Below are positions 37,783 to 47,675 of a stretch of 64,000 nucleotides of DNA, piece by piece (the first letter of the stretch is position 1; each line of letters starts with the position of its first letter). Made by a program: the position numbers and the translations under genes. This DNA is from Neofamilia massiliensis (lineage in GTDB: Bacteria > Bacillota > Clostridia > Tissierellales > Peptoniphilaceae): contig NZ_CYUJ01000003.1 of the NCBI RefSeq assembly GCF_001299475.1, forward strand, positions 748,409-812,408. The letters are read 5' to 3'. The notes under the pieces are model-generated. The model saw only the letters and a list, made by a program, of their open reading frames with translations. It had not been told where the DNA came from and ran no database searches.

Positions 37783-38880
37783 TTATGCCCTAGCTATTTC
37801 TACTAGAAGTTTTGAAACATCTATTATTGTGTCAACCTTACAGAATTCGTCAACTGAATGGGCCTTGGTCATACCTACTCCTAGGTTTACTGCTGGAATG
37901 TTGTTTAGGTTGTAGTTGTTTGTGTCTGATCCGCCGCCTGATTTTGCTGGTGCAAATTTGTAGCCTAGTTTTTCACAGGCTGCCTTTACTGTTTGGGCTG
38001 GAAGTGAATCTAGTTCTACTTTAAATGGCTTGTAGGCTTCTAGAACTTCAATTTCTGCTTCGATACCGTATTTTGCTTGGGCATCTTTTACACATTTAAC
38101 CATGTGGTCAACTTGGGCCTTTAGTTTTTTGTCATCTAGAGACCTTGCTTCTGCGTGGATTTCTACTGTGTCTGTTACAATATTTGTTGGTCCACCACCG
38201 TTTATTGAACCAATGTTTGCTGTTGTTTCTTCGTCAATTCTTAGAAGTTTCATATTGGCAATTGCTTCTGCTGCAATTACTATAGCTGATACTCCGTCTT
38301 CTGGAGCAACTCCTGCGTGGGCAGATTTTCCCTTGAATTTTACATTCAGTTTTGTTTGGGCTGGTCCTTGAACTATTGTGTGTCCTGGTTCTCCACCTGA
38401 GTCTACTACTATACCAAAGTCTGCATTGACTTTTGAGTAGTCTAGGTTTTTAGATCCCTTTAGGCCGCCTTCTTCTGAAATTGTAAAGGCAACTTCTATA
38501 TTGTGGTGAGGAATATTTTCTTCTTTTAACACTGTTAGCATTTCCATTATTGCTGAAACTCCAGCCTTGTCATCTGATGCTAGGATTGTATCGCCTTTGG
38601 ACCTTAGGACATTGTCTTCGTCTATATATGGTTCAATGCCCTTGCCTGGTGATACTGTATCCATGTGAGATGAAAATAAGATAGTCTTATCTCCTGTTCC
38701 CTTTAGTTTTGCTATAAGGTTACCTGAGTTTGATCCTACTTTTTCTCCTGCATTATCTTCGTAAACTTCAAGGCCTAGGTCTTCTAGGTCTTTTTTTAGT
38801 CTTTCTTTAAAGTCATATTCGTTTAGTGTTTCGCTGTCGATTTTTGCGTATTCAATAAATCTTTCTATTACTCTTTCCAT
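37783..38880 (-). CDS. M20-family peptidase T-like enzyme
   Basis: 365 residues. Metal ligands and context are visible: LFSSHMDTV, ILASDDKAG, TISEEGGLKGS, DSGGEPG and SGGGSDTNNYN..KAHSVDEF. The closest type is the PepT-like tripeptidase group. It would cleave small peptides in the cytosol, as pepF would upstream in the pathway. AGGTGAG precedes the ATG by 9 nt. Monocistronic. Confidence 0.9.
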   Translation of the reverse strand: MERVIERFIEYAKIDSETLNEYDFKERLKKDLEDLGLEVYEDNAGEKVGSNSGNLIAKLKGTGDKTILFSSHMDTVSPGKGIEPYIDEDNVLRSKGDTILASDDKAGVSAIMEMLTVLKEENIPHHNIEVAFTISEEGGLKGSKNLDYSKVNADFGIVVDSGGEPGHTIVQGPAQTKLNVKFKGKSAHAGVAPEDGVSAIVIAAEAIANMKLLRIDEETTANIGSINGGGPTNIVTDTVEIHAEARSLDDKKLKAQVDHMVKCVKDAQAKYGIEAEIEVLEAYKPFKVELDSLPAQTVKAACEKLGYKFAPAKSGGGSDTNNYNLNNIPAVNLGVGMTKAHSVDEFCKVDTIIDVSKLLVEIARA

Positions 38881-38941
38881 TTAATTTATCTCACCTTTCT
38901 TTATTAAGTTATTTTTCTTATACCCTTTTAATTTTCTTCTT

Positions 38942-38975
38942 AAAAAAATCACCGAAAGATTGTCTCTCGGTGATT
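38942..38975 (-). terminator. Terminator after the AbgT-type transporter gene
   Basis: Stem AATCACCGA / TCGGTGATT with a seven-base A tract that reads as T on the minus strand. Confidence 0.8.
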
Positions 38976-38983
38976 GATTTTTC

Positions 38984-40525
38984 TTATAGATAAAGTGGTG
39001 CGCCTGGTCCTACTGGAATTCCAATTAGCATCCAAATAACTAAGAATATTAACCAGAATACTAGGAAAGACATTGAGTATGGTAGCATTGTTGATGTCAA
39101 TGTTCCAAGACCGCTGTCTTCGTCGTATTTTTGCATAAAGGCAACAATTACTGCAAAGTAAGACATAAGTGGGGTAATGATGTTAGTTGATGAGTCCCCA
39201 ATTCTGTATGCTACTTGAGTAAGGGCTGGATGAATTCCTGCTTGGGCCATCATTGGTACAAAGATAGGTGCCATAATTGCCCATTTTGCTGAAGCTGATC
39301 CCATAAATAGGTTTAGGAAGGCTGATAGTAGTACAAAAATTACCATTAGTGGAATACCTGTAATTCCTGCACTTTCTAAGAAAGTTGCTCCTGAAATTGA
39401 AACAATCTTTCCAATGTTAGTGTGACCAAAGTAGTTTACGAATTGTGATGCAAAGAAGGCTAGTACTAGGTATGAGCCCATGCCTGCCATTGATTTTGAC
39501 ATCATCTTTACTAGGTCGTTTGAGTCTTTAAGTTTTCCTACAGTCTTACCAAATACAATACCTGGGATCATAAATAGAAGTAAGATTCCAAGCATTAAAC
39601 CGTTGTTTAAGAAAGTCTTTAGACCTTCGATTCCTGGCTTGCCTTCTTCTCTAAATACTGCATTTTGTGGGAACATTAAGAAGGCCATAATAATTATGAA
39701 AATTAAAGCAGCAATTCCTGCTCTTTTTAAGCCTTTAAGTTCAAGGTCTGTTAGTGGAATATCTTCGTGTACATAAGATCCTGTGTATTCGCCTAGGTTC
39801 TTTTCTACTATTTTTTCAGTTACTACAGTACCAATTATTGTTACGATAAAAGTAGAAACAAATAGGAAGTACCAGTTACATGTTGGTGCAAGTTCCATAT
39901 CCATACCAGCTTTTAGTAAAGCTTCGTTAGTAATACCTGTTAGTAGTGGGTCAGTTGTACCAATTAAAAGGTTGGCTGAGAATCCTCCTGATACACCAGC
40001 AAAGGCTGCTGCCAAACCTGCAATAGGATGTCTGTCTGATGCTGCAAACATCATTGCTCCTAGAGGAACTACTATTAGATAACCTGCATCAGATGCTATG
40101 TTAGACATAACCCCTGCTAGAATAACTACTACTGTTAAAACTCTTGGGTTTACTCCTGATAACATCTTCTTTAAAGAAGCGTCAAATAAGCCTGAGTGTT
40201 CTGCTACACCTACACCAAGCATTGCAACTAGAACTGTTCCTAGTGGAGCAAAGCCTGTAAAGTTTTTAGTAGCATTGTTAAAGATATAGGCTAGACCTTC
40301 TTTATTTAGTAGAGAAAGGGCGCCGATTTGTACTTCTTCTCCTGCCTTAGCATCGAAATAAGTCCAAGTAGCTCCACTTCTTGCTACAAATTCTGCAATG
40401 ATGATTAAGATAACTGATAAAATAACAAAAATCATTGCTGGGTGTGGAAGAGCGTTACCTACACGTTCTACGCCTTTCAAAAACCCGCCAACATCATTTG
40501 CATCTCTTTTTTGTTTTTTAGCCAT
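38984..40525 (-). CDS. AbgT-family transporter
   Basis: 513 residues with a dozen or so membrane segments. The start (VERVGNALPHPAMIFVILSVILIIIAEFVARSG) and the end (IITPLMSYFAVIVAFMQKYDEDSGLGTL) match AbgT, the p-aminobenzoyl-glutamate transporter family, some members of which export sulfonamides. The substrate here is undetermined. An M20 peptidase gene lies downstream on the same strand, a pairing seen with abgA/abgB in E. coli, but the two are separated by a terminator. AGGAGG precedes the ATG. Confidence 0.92.
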   Translation of the reverse strand: MAKKQKRDANDVGGFLKGVERVGNALPHPAMIFVILSVILIIIAEFVARSGATWTYFDAKAGEEVQIGALSLLNKEGLAYIFNNATKNFTGFAPLGTVLVAMLGVGVAEHSGLFDASLKKMLSGVNPRVLTVVVILAGVMSNIASDAGYLIVVPLGAMMFAASDRHPIAGLAAAFAGVSGGFSANLLIGTTDPLLTGITNEALLKAGMDMELAPTCNWYFLFVSTFIVTIIGTVVTEKIVEKNLGEYTGSYVHEDIPLTDLELKGLKRAGIAALIFIIIMAFLMFPQNAVFREEGKPGIEGLKTFLNNGLMLGILLLFMIPGIVFGKTVGKLKDSNDLVKMMSKSMAGMGSYLVLAFFASQFVNYFGHTNIGKIVSISGATFLESAGITGIPLMVIFVLLSAFLNLFMGSASAKWAIMAPIFVPMMAQAGIHPALTQVAYRIGDSSTNIITPLMSYFAVIVAFMQKYDEDSGLGTLTSTMLPYSMSFLVFWLIFLVIWMLIGIPVGPGAPLYL

Positions 40526-40882
40526 GCGTTTATCCTCCTGTAATTAAATTCTCCTTACAAATTTTTGTAAAAAGTTTGCATATCTAAAAGTACAAAAATT
40601 TTATACTTTTTTCTATAATATCACATTTCTTATATAGCTGTCAACTAGTTATTTACTATAATACACGCTATTCGTGCAATTTAACTTCTAGTGGAATTTT
40701 CATTGTTTTTTAACAAACACTTCACTTTCTTAGTCTGAATTTTTTATTAATTTTTCTATATGGTTAAAATATTTTTAATAATGTTTTATTTCGCTTTGAT
40801 AAATTCTCTATTAGAAAAATATTTAAAGAAAATTTTTCTTAAATTTTTTCTCTTTTAGGCTATAATTAACTTAGGTGATAAA
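40526..40882. other. Gene-free intergenic region between abgT-type gene and deoA
   Basis: 357 bp, very AT-rich, no ORF of note. It carries the AbgT promoter (40615-40644) and, near 40861, a TATAAT box for deoA, followed by AGGTG before the ATG. Confidence 0.7.
40615..40644 (-). promoter_or_regulatory. Promoter of the AbgT-type transporter gene
   Basis: Minus strand TTGACA (perfect -35), 18 bp, TATTAT. Confidence 0.75.
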
Positions 40883-42184
40883 ATGAATGTAGTTGATATT
40901 ATAAATAAGAAAAAATACAAGGAGGCCTTAAATGAAGAGGAGATAAACTTTTTTATTAGCGGCCTAGCCCAAGGATCTATAAAGGACTATCAAGCCAGCT
41001 CCCTTCTTATGGCAATCCTCTTAAACGGCATGACCCTTGAAGAGACTAGTCTTTTAACTAAGGCCATGGTAGACTCAGGCGATACAGTTGACCTAAGTGA
41101 AATTCCTGGCATAAAAGTAGACAAGCACTCAACAGGTGGAGTTGGAGACAAGGTGTCTCTAGCATTGGTTCCCTTACTTGCCTCTTGTGGCCTTAAGTTT
41201 GCAAAAATGTCTGGCAAGGGCCTGGGCCATACTGGTGGAACTCTAGACAAGTTAGAATCTATTCCAGGCTTTAATATTGAACTTAGTCAAGATGAATTTA
41301 TTGAAACAGTTAAATCTTTTGGGGCTGCAATAATTTCTCAAACAGACAATTTAGTTCCTGCCGATAAAATTCTCTACGCCCTTAGAGATGTTTGTGGAAC
41401 TGTGGATTCAATTCCCCTAATTGCATCTTCTATTATGTCTAAAAAACTTGCTGCAGGAGCAGATACAATATTTTTAGATGTAAAAGTTGGCAAGGGGGCC
41501 TTTATGAAAGACCTAGATTCTGCACGAGAGCTAGCTCGTACTATGGTCTATATTGGAAAATCCCAAGGAAAAAATACCCAGGCTATAATTTCTGATATGA
41601 ACCAGCCTTTAGGCCGTACAATTTGAAATTCTTTAGAGCTAATGGAGGCCATTGACACCCTAAAGGGTCACGGCCCTAAGGATTTTGAAGACTTAGTCTT
41701 ATCCTGTGGTGAAATTATCCTTGACCAAGCTAACCTTGAAAAAGATAAAGTAAAAGCGAGAAAGTTATTAAAAGAAAAACTTGCAGATGGATCAGCCCTT
41801 GAAGCCTTAAATAAATTAATTATAGGCCAAGGTGGAGACCCTGAAGTTACTTATGACATTGCAAATCTTCCCCTAGCTGCTGGCCTAACTGAAGTCTTAA
41901 GTCCAGTTGATGGCTATGTTGAAGAAATCGATCCTTTAAAACTTGGACTTTTGTCAGCTGACCTAGGAGCAGGAAGAAAGGAAGTGGGCCAGGCTATTGA
42001 CCACGGCACTGGATTTTTATTAATAAAAAAACCTGGCGACTATGTAAAGAAAAACTATCCACTTATTTTAATTTACCACTCTAAAGACCTAAGACCAGGC
42101 TTTGTTAGCGACCTAATATCAGCCTATAAATTTGGAGACGAAAAGCCAGCTGAAAGAACCCTAATTTATGACCATATTTTTTAA
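40883..42184 (+). pseudogene. Pyrimidine-nucleoside phosphorylase, interrupted by an in-frame TGA
   Basis: 434 codons. The protein begins [27 protein letters not shown] and has [16 protein letters not shown] and [23 protein letters not shown], the phosphate and thymidine/uridine binding blocks. After [10 protein letters not shown] there is a TGA (41624-41626), then NSLELMEAIDTLKG in the same frame to the true end. The family has Gly there, so GGA-to-TGA is the simplest cause. The enzyme would convert pyrimidine nucleosides and phosphate to base and sugar-1-phosphate. The 247-residue stub and a possible 180-residue restart at 41642 are not expected to be active. Confidence 0.9.
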
Positions 42185-42194
42185 GGAGGAAAAA

Positions 42195-42833
42195 ATGAAT
42201 TTAAATAAATATATTGACCACACTTTTTTAAAGGCAAATGGCAGACAGAAAGATATTGACAAGTTAATTGAAGAAGGAATAAAATACGACTTTAAAAGTC
42301 TGTGCATAAACCCATCTTGGGTCGAATATGTTAGCGAAAAACTAAAAGACTCTGACGTCTTAGTTTGTACAGTAATAGGCTTTCCACTAGGAGCAATGAC
42401 AACTGAGTCAAAGATCTTTGAAACTTCTGATGCAATTTCTAAAGGAGCTGACGAAATTGACATGGTTATAAATGTTGGCAGACTAAAAGACAGAGACTTA
42501 GATTATGTAACTAAAGAAATAAAGGCAGTAAAAAACGCCTGCCAAGACAGGGTCCTCAAGGTTATAATTGAAACTTCCCTTTTAGATGAAGAAGAAATTC
42601 GCCTGGCTGCCCAAGCTGTTGTAGACGCTGGTGCAGACTTTGTAAAAACTTCTACAGGTTTTTCAACTCGTGGAGCCTCTGTTGAAGATGTAAAAATTAT
42701 CAAAGAAGTCGTCGGCGACAAGGCAAAAATCAAGGCATCAGGTGGCATTAGAAGTCACGAAGATATGATGAAGATGATTGAAGCTGGCGCAGATAGAATT
42801 GGCGCCTCAGCTGGTGCAACCTTGTTAGGCTAA
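42195..42833 (+). CDS. deoC: Deoxyribose-phosphate aldolase
   Basis: 212 residues. The Schiff-base Lys is in FVKTSTGFSTRGA and the second Lys in KIKASGGIRS. The start NLNKYIDHTFLKANG is typical. It splits deoxyribose-5-phosphate to acetaldehyde and glyceraldehyde-3-phosphate. It is translated from ATG 42195 with AAGGAGGA before it, right after the broken phosphorylase gene, so the pathway has probably lost one upstream step here. Confidence 0.96.
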   Translation: MNLNKYIDHTFLKANGRQKDIDKLIEEGIKYDFKSLCINPSWVEYVSEKLKDSDVLVCTVIGFPLGAMTTESKIFETSDAISKGADEIDMVINVGRLKDRDLDYVTKEIKAVKNACQDRVLKVIIETSLLDEEEIRLAAQAVVDAGADFVKTSTGFSTRGASVEDVKIIKEVVGDKAKIKASGGIRSHEDMMKMIEAGADRIGASAGATLLG

Positions 42834-42865
42834 GATTTTATTAGAATAAGACGAAGATAAAAATA

Positions 42866-42903
42866 AGAGCTACTAGAAAATAATCTAGAAGCTCTTTTTT
42901 TCT
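42866..42903. terminator. Terminator after deoC, possibly bidirectional
   Basis: Stem AGAGCT-A-CTAGA / TCTAG-A-AGCTCT and a T run; the convergent NCS2 gene ends just beyond. Confidence 0.75.
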
Positions 42904-42925
42904 TTTGCAAATATGCTTTTAAATA

Positions 42926-44233
42926 TTAGCCAAATATTTTGTAAACCATAAATAAAATTGCTAAAAGAATCATTAAGATTGAAACTTTTTCTTTCTTGCC
43001 AGTTAATAGGTTTAAAATTACAAAAGAAGTAATTCCCCATACAATACCTTCAGCAACTGAATAAGCAAATGGCATCATAGCAATTGTTAAGAAGGCTGGA
43101 ATTGATTCTGTATAGTCGTCAAAATTTATGTCCTTAACTGGGCTCATCATAAATAGGCCAACAATAATTAGGGCAGGAGCTGTAGCTGATGCAGGAATTA
43201 TTGCAAAAATTGGGAATAAGAATAAACTTAGTAAGAATAAGCCAGCTGTAGTTAATGATGTTAGGCCAGTTCTGCCTCCGTCTGCAACACCTGAAGCTGA
43301 TTCAACAAAGGTTGTAACAGTAGAAGTTCCTAAAAGGGCTCCAGCTGTTGTAGCTATAGCATCAGAAAGTAAGGCTGGTCCAAGATTTGGAAGATCGTCA
43401 TTTTCATCTAACATGTCTGCCTTAGTTGCAACGCCAATTAAGGTTCCAATTGTGTCAAAAATATCTACAAAAAGAAAAGCAAATACAACTGCAAACATCT
43501 CTTTAGTGAAGATATCAGACCATTGTAGTTTAAAGGCTATTGGTGCAAGAGAAGGTGGTAGAGAAAACACCTTAGTTGGAAGGTTAGTAACTCCTAGGAT
43601 AATAGCTAAAATAGTTGAAGCTAAAATTCCTATAAGTAGACTACCTCTAACATTTTTCTTTAATAATACTCCAATTACTAAAAGCCCAAAAATCGCTACA
43701 AGAGCTGGTGGAGCTGTAAGATCTCCAATTGAAATTAAAGTTGCAGGATTATCTATAATTATACCTGCATTAACTAGACCAATTAAAGTAATGAAAAGTC
43801 CAATACCTACAGAAACTCCCTTCTTTAAGGTTGTTGGAATTGCCTTGAAAATTGCCTCTCTAATATTAAATATTGACATTAAAATAAAGATAATTCCTTC
43901 AATAAATACTGCTGTCAAGGCATAGGTCCAGTCGTGGCCCATATTTAAAACAACTGTGTAGGTAAAATAAGCATTTAGTCCCATACCAGCTGAAAGGGCA
44001 AAGGGATAATTTGCAAGCAAGGCCATTAGAATTGTTCCTAATGCTGAAGCCAAAATTGTTGCAGTAAAAACTGCCCCTTGGTCCATGCCAGCTTCACTTA
44101 ACATACCTGGGTTTACTGCTAAAATATATGACATTGTCATAAAAGTAGTAATCCCTGCCATAACTTCAGTTTTCACTGTTGTCTTATGTTCAGAAAGTTT
44201 AAAGCGTCTTTCTAAAAATGATTTTTCTGCCAT
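42926..44233 (-). CDS. NCS2-family purine permease (adenine/guanine/hypoxanthine type)
   Basis: 435 residues, about 12-14 membrane segments. The family blocks AGITTFMTMSYILAVNP, ANYPFALSAGMGLNAYFTY, VFAFLFVDIFDTIGTL and TTAGALLGTSTVTTFVESASGVADGGRTGLT are complete (AzgA/PbuG branch). It imports purine bases by proton symport. AGGAGG precedes the ATG. The 5' leader has two small hairpins but no purine riboswitch core that I can recognise. Confidence 0.94.
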   Translation of the reverse strand: MAEKSFLERRFKLSEHKTTVKTEVMAGITTFMTMSYILAVNPGMLSEAGMDQGAVFTATILASALGTILMALLANYPFALSAGMGLNAYFTYTVVLNMGHDWTYALTAVFIEGIIFILMSIFNIREAIFKAIPTTLKKGVSVGIGLFITLIGLVNAGIIIDNPATLISIGDLTAPPALVAIFGLLVIGVLLKKNVRGSLLIGILASTILAIILGVTNLPTKVFSLPPSLAPIAFKLQWSDIFTKEMFAVVFAFLFVDIFDTIGTLIGVATKADMLDENDDLPNLGPALLSDAIATTAGALLGTSTVTTFVESASGVADGGRTGLTSLTTAGLFLLSLFLFPIFAIIPASATAPALIIVGLFMMSPVKDINFDDYTESIPAFLTIAMMPFAYSVAEGIVWGITSFVILNLLTGKKEKVSILMILLAILFMVYKIFG

Positions 44234-44384
44234 GTCTTCCTCCTATAAAATTTTTAAAATAAATTCTCCCTTGGCTAGGGATGTTTGAATAAGTCCAAAC
44301 AATATTATTATACAGTATAAAATGAATTTAGTAGCATATTTTTAAAATATTTTTTTGCAAGTAATAGTCAAGGTGACAGTTGAA

Positions 44385-44480
44385 ACCCTAGCCAAAATCT
44401 TTGATTTTGTAGCAGGTCTCATGCAAAAGATTCCCAAGAAGCCGACCAAAGGGAAGGCTGATTGGTCGAATCTGACTGCC
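44385..44480 (+). repeat. Intergenic repeat, inverted copy of 37614-37707
   Basis: Similar to the reverse complement of the segment at 37614-37707. It is part of a 483-bp gene-free stretch (44234-44716) that also holds three hairpin repeats. A frame here on the minus strand is only a consequence of the repeat. Confidence 0.75.
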
Positions 44481-44560
44481 AATTTAGGTCTGTCCCTAAT
44501 GAAGGGAGAAAAAGTTTTGCAAATGACAAGGACACACAGGGCAAGGGGGACGGATTAAAG

Positions 44561-44587
44561 GGGGACTGTCCCTTGTGGCCTGTCCCC
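44561..44587 (+). repeat. REP-like hairpin, long form
   Basis: Same unit as 37564-37590 and 63365-63391; GGGGAC..GTCCCC ends with conserved inner sequence. Confidence 0.8.
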
Positions 44588-44615
44588 GGTGAAGGGAGAA
44601 AAGTTTCTTGATAAC

Positions 44616-44641
44616 GGGGACACACATAAATGAATGTCCCC
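44616..44641. repeat. REP-like hairpin, short form
   Basis: GGGGACA-N12-TGTCCCC with loop CACATAAATGAA. Confidence 0.85.
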
Positions 44642-44676
44642 TTTACTCCCCTCTTTCCCAACTCTCCACAAAAAAT

Positions 44677-44702
44677 GGGGACACACATAAATGAATGTCC
44701 CC
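44677..44702. repeat. REP-like hairpin, short form
   Basis: Identical to the copy at 44616, 61 bp away in the same orientation. Confidence 0.85.
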
Positions 44703-44716
44703 AAATTAATTTTATC

Positions 44717-45889
44717 TTATAGTTTGTTTACGCCAGTTTTAATGGCTGTTTCTTTTACAGCATTTGCTACTGCATCTGCAACTCTCTCATCAAATGGTGA
44801 TGGAATTACATAGTCTTCGTTTAAGTCTTTTTCATCAATTAAGTTTGCAATTGCATGAGCCGCTGCAATTTTCATTTCTTCGTTAATTTCTTTGGCACGA
44901 ACTTCTAGAGCTCCCTTGAAGATTCCAGGGAAGGCTAAGACGTTGTTAATTTGGTTAGGGAAGTCTGATCTTCCTGTTCCCATAATTCTAATGCCACCAG
45001 CCTTGGCTATTTCTGGAGTTACTTCTGGAACTGGATTGGCCATTGCAAAGGCTATAGCGTTGTCGTTCATTGATTCAACCATTTCCTTAGAAACTACATC
45101 TGAAACTGATACTCCAATAAAGATGTCTGCTTCCTTCATAGCGTCTGCTAGAGTTCCTGTCTTCTTAGTCTTGTTTGTAGTCTCAGCTACTTCTTTTCTA
45201 ATTGGGTCAAGTTTTTCGTCATTTGGTTCTAGGATTCCCCTTGAGTTACAAACGATTACGTCTTTAATACCAGCTGAAACTAAAAGTTTTGCTATGGCAA
45301 TTCCCGCAGCTCCTGCTCCAGAAATTGCTGCTGTACAGTCTTCGATTTTCTTGTCAACAACTTTAAGGGCGTTAATAATTCCTGCTAGGGTTACTATTGC
45401 TGTACCGTGTTGGTCGTCGTGGAAAACTGGAATGTCTAATTCTTTCTTTAGTCTTGCTTCTATTTCAAAGCACTTTGGTGCATTAATATCTTCTAGGTTA
45501 ATGCCACCGAAAGTTGGTGCAATGTGCTTAACAGTTTGAATAATTTCTTCTGTGTCTTGGGTGTCTAAGCAAATTGGGAAGGCGTCTACGCCAGCAAATT
45601 CTTTAAATAGAACAGCCTTTCCTTCCATAACTGGAAGTCCTGCTATACCACCAATGTTTCCAAGACCTAAAACTGCTGAGCCGTCTGTTACAACTGCTAC
45701 CATATTGCCCTTGTTGGTATATTCAAAGGCTAGGTCCTTGTCTTTGGCAATTTCCTTACAAGGTTCTGCTACTCCTGGTGAATAGGCAAGTGAAAGGGCC
45801 GCTGCATCTTTTACCTCTACCTTTGATTCAACAGAGATTTTCCCATGGTTATCCTTGTGTAATTTTAAAGCATCTTCTCTTAATGACAT
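44717..45889 (-). CDS. Malic enzyme (NAD(P)-dependent)
   Basis: 390 residues, the short bacterial form. [15 protein letters not shown] with the catalytic Tyr, [38 protein letters not shown] and the dinucleotide fold [15 protein letters not shown] are present. It decarboxylates malate to pyruvate in the cytosol; the cofactor cannot be told from this. AGGAGGA precedes the ATG. Confidence 0.95.
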   Translation of the reverse strand: MSLREDALKLHKDNHGKISVESKVEVKDAAALSLAYSPGVAEPCKEIAKDKDLAFEYTNKGNMVAVVTDGSAVLGLGNIGGIAGLPVMEGKAVLFKEFAGVDAFPICLDTQDTEEIIQTVKHIAPTFGGINLEDINAPKCFEIEARLKKELDIPVFHDDQHGTAIVTLAGIINALKVVDKKIEDCTAAISGAGAAGIAIAKLLVSAGIKDVIVCNSRGILEPNDEKLDPIRKEVAETTNKTKKTGTLADAMKEADIFIGVSVSDVVSKEMVESMNDNAIAFAMANPVPEVTPEIAKAGGIRIMGTGRSDFPNQINNVLAFPGIFKGALEVRAKEINEEMKIAAAHAIANLIDEKDLNEDYVIPSPFDERVADAVANAVKETAIKTGVNKL

Positions 45890-46050
45890 AATTTCCTCCT
45901 CATAATTTATAACTTGTTTATATTATAACACACCTTGACAAAGTTTTCATGTCCTTTTGTGTATTTATAAAAAAATCTGTCAAGGCCGTAATTTTAGCTT
46001 TTTATTGAGGCTAGACTGAAATTATTTCAATAAATTTAAGTCCTCTTTTT

Positions 46051-46929
46051 TTAATATTTTATTGTAATTGTTAATAGGTCACCTTCAAGGTCAGCTGAAA
46101 TATCATGGCCCATTTTTTCTAAAATAACTTTTGAAGCGTACATTCCAATTCCTGATGAACCCTTGTTTCTAGATTTTTGGCCAGTATAAAATTTTTCAAA
46201 GATTTTGTCTACGTCCAAGTCCTCCGCTGGAGAAATTTTGTTGGAAAAAGTTGTTAAAACTTGGTCTCCCTGTCTTTTGTGGACAATTTTTGCAGTCTGG
46301 CATCCATGGTTTTTTATATTGGAAAGTAAATTGCTGTAGACCCTACTTAGGCCCTGGCTGTTAGATGAAATAAGGTCAGAATTTTCAATATCAATTGCTA
46401 ACTTTATCCCCCTGTCTTCAATGTCCTTGTAGTATTCCATAATTTTATCTTCAAGGACCATTGACGGAGCCAGGTCTTCTAGGTCGATTTGATAATTTTT
46501 GTCCTCTAAAAGTGAAATGTCATAAAAATCTACAACTAACTTTTGCAGACTCTTAGTTTTTTTCTTCAAGGTTTCCATATAGGCCTGATATTCTTCAGGG
46601 TCTTTAGTTTTTTCTAAAAGATCTAAATAGCCGACTATTGAAGTTAGAGGAGTTCTTAGGTCGTGGGAAATTGAAGTTATTTGGTTTTTTATTTTTTCTT
46701 TTTCATAAGATAGCTCTTCTTCTTTAATTTTTCCCTGGTCTATATATTTGTTGATTTCCATAACTAGAGAGTCTAAGAAAAAGCCATGAAAGCCTAAATT
46801 TAGTCTCTTGTTGGTCTTGTCTTCTCTATTTATATAGGCCATTTGGTCTCTTAGGGATTTTAATTCTAGACTTAAAAGCAAAATGACAAGCAGAGCTGCT
46901 GCTAAAAGTCCAAGTAGTATTCCAATCAC
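46051..46929 (-). CDS. Sensor histidine kinase of an ABC-transporter operon
   Basis: 292 residues from GTG 46929, which overlaps the permease stop by one base and follows AAGGAGGG. One N-terminal membrane segment, then a linker, the H box SHDLRTPLTSIVGYLDLL and the ATP lid SSGIGMYASKVILEKMG. The asparagine box reads LLSNIKNHG. There is no extracellular sensor domain, as in kinases that sense through their transporter. No response regulator is next to it. Confidence 0.9.
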   Translation of the reverse strand: MIGILLGLLAAALLVILLLSLELKSLRDQMAYINREDKTNKRLNLGFHGFFLDSLVMEINKYIDQGKIKEEELSYEKEKIKNQITSISHDLRTPLTSIVGYLDLLEKTKDPEEYQAYMETLKKKTKSLQKLVVDFYDISLLEDKNYQIDLEDLAPSMVLEDKIMEYYKDIEDRGIKLAIDIENSDLISSNSQGLSRVYSNLLSNIKNHGCQTAKIVHKRQGDQVLTTFSNKISPAEDLDVDKIFEKFYTGQKSRNKGSSGIGMYASKVILEKMGHDISADLEGDLLTITIKY

Positions 46930-47675
46930 TATAATTCCCTCCTTGAAAAGATTTTGTAGGAAATAAAAATTGCAAGTAGAGGATAAAGGACCAGCCAAAA
47001 GACCGTCCTAAAAATTCCAAAACCTTGGCCCAAGTTTAAGTAGTCAACAAATTTACTTAAAGGGAAAAATAAACTAAGTCCCTTAATGAAAAAACCTGGA
47101 AGCTTATTTTTTAAAGTATCCCAAAAACCAACTATCCCCAAGTGGATTATATAGTTACAAATATATGCTAAAACTCCTGAGTCCATTAAGTAGGTAAGAA
47201 TATAAATAAGAGAATTTACACCAACTTGCATTTGGAAGACGCGAAAAAATGTCTCCATAAACATCTTTGTCCCTGCAAAAATCTCCAGTCCCTGGCTGTA
47301 ATTTATAAGACCACTGGAGACAATGCAAATTAGAGCTGAAATCAGTCCAAGGACTAGGACTAAAAGTTGATAAAAGACAAAGTCATAGGCCAAGATAGAA
47401 AATTTTGACAGGCCTTGGCTTAGTAAAAGCCTGTAGTAGTCGTTAGGTTTTTTTACATAAATTATCACCAGAGCATAAATATTGGATCCAAAAACTAGGA
47501 AGGGAAGTAAGGATGACAAAAATAAATAGGCCTGGCCTTCTACAGACTCAGTTTGGAAAAAATCATTGACAAAAAGCGCCAAAATAGCAGGGATGATAAT
47601 CCCCGCTAAAATTAAGACCTTTATTAAGATAGATTTTTTGGCTCGAAAAAATTCTGCCCTTAAAAAGTTTAACAT
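46929..47675 (-). CDS. ABC transporter permease
   Basis: 248 residues, six membrane segments, of the lantibiotic-immunity/ABC-2 type (LNFLRAEFFRAKKSILIKVLILAGIIIPAILALF). Its ATG overlaps the ATPase stop (TAATG). With the ATPase and the other permease it likely forms one exporter, perhaps for antimicrobial peptides (inference from the operon type). Confidence 0.82.
   Translation of the reverse strand: MLNFLRAEFFRAKKSILIKVLILAGIIIPAILALFVNDFFQTESVEGQAYLFLSSLLPFLVFGSNIYALVIIYVKKPNDYYRLLLSQGLSKFSILAYDFVFYQLLVLVLGLISALICIVSSGLINYSQGLEIFAGTKMFMETFFRVFQMQVGVNSLIYILTYLMDSGVLAYICNYIIHLGIVGFWDTLKNKLPGFFIKGLSLFFPLSKFVDYLNLGQGFGIFRTVFWLVLYPLLAIFISYKIFSRREL

Noticed and set aside
41624-41626. TGA decoded as an amino acid (recoding) in deoA
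   Set aside because: Other genes, for example rbgA, end in TGA, and no selenocysteine context is seen; a nonsense mutation is simpler.
43128-43925. 265-codon plus-strand frame opposite the NCS2 permease
   Set aside because: It has no ribosome binding site, unusual composition and lies entirely antisense to a clear permease gene.
44234-44340. Purine riboswitch upstream of the NCS2 permease
   Set aside because: Two short hairpins are there, but the conserved three-way-junction core of purine riboswitches is not recognisable.
44419-44688. 89-codon Cys/Pro-rich frame on the minus strand
   Set aside because: It lies wholly in the hairpin and inverted repeats and has no start signal.
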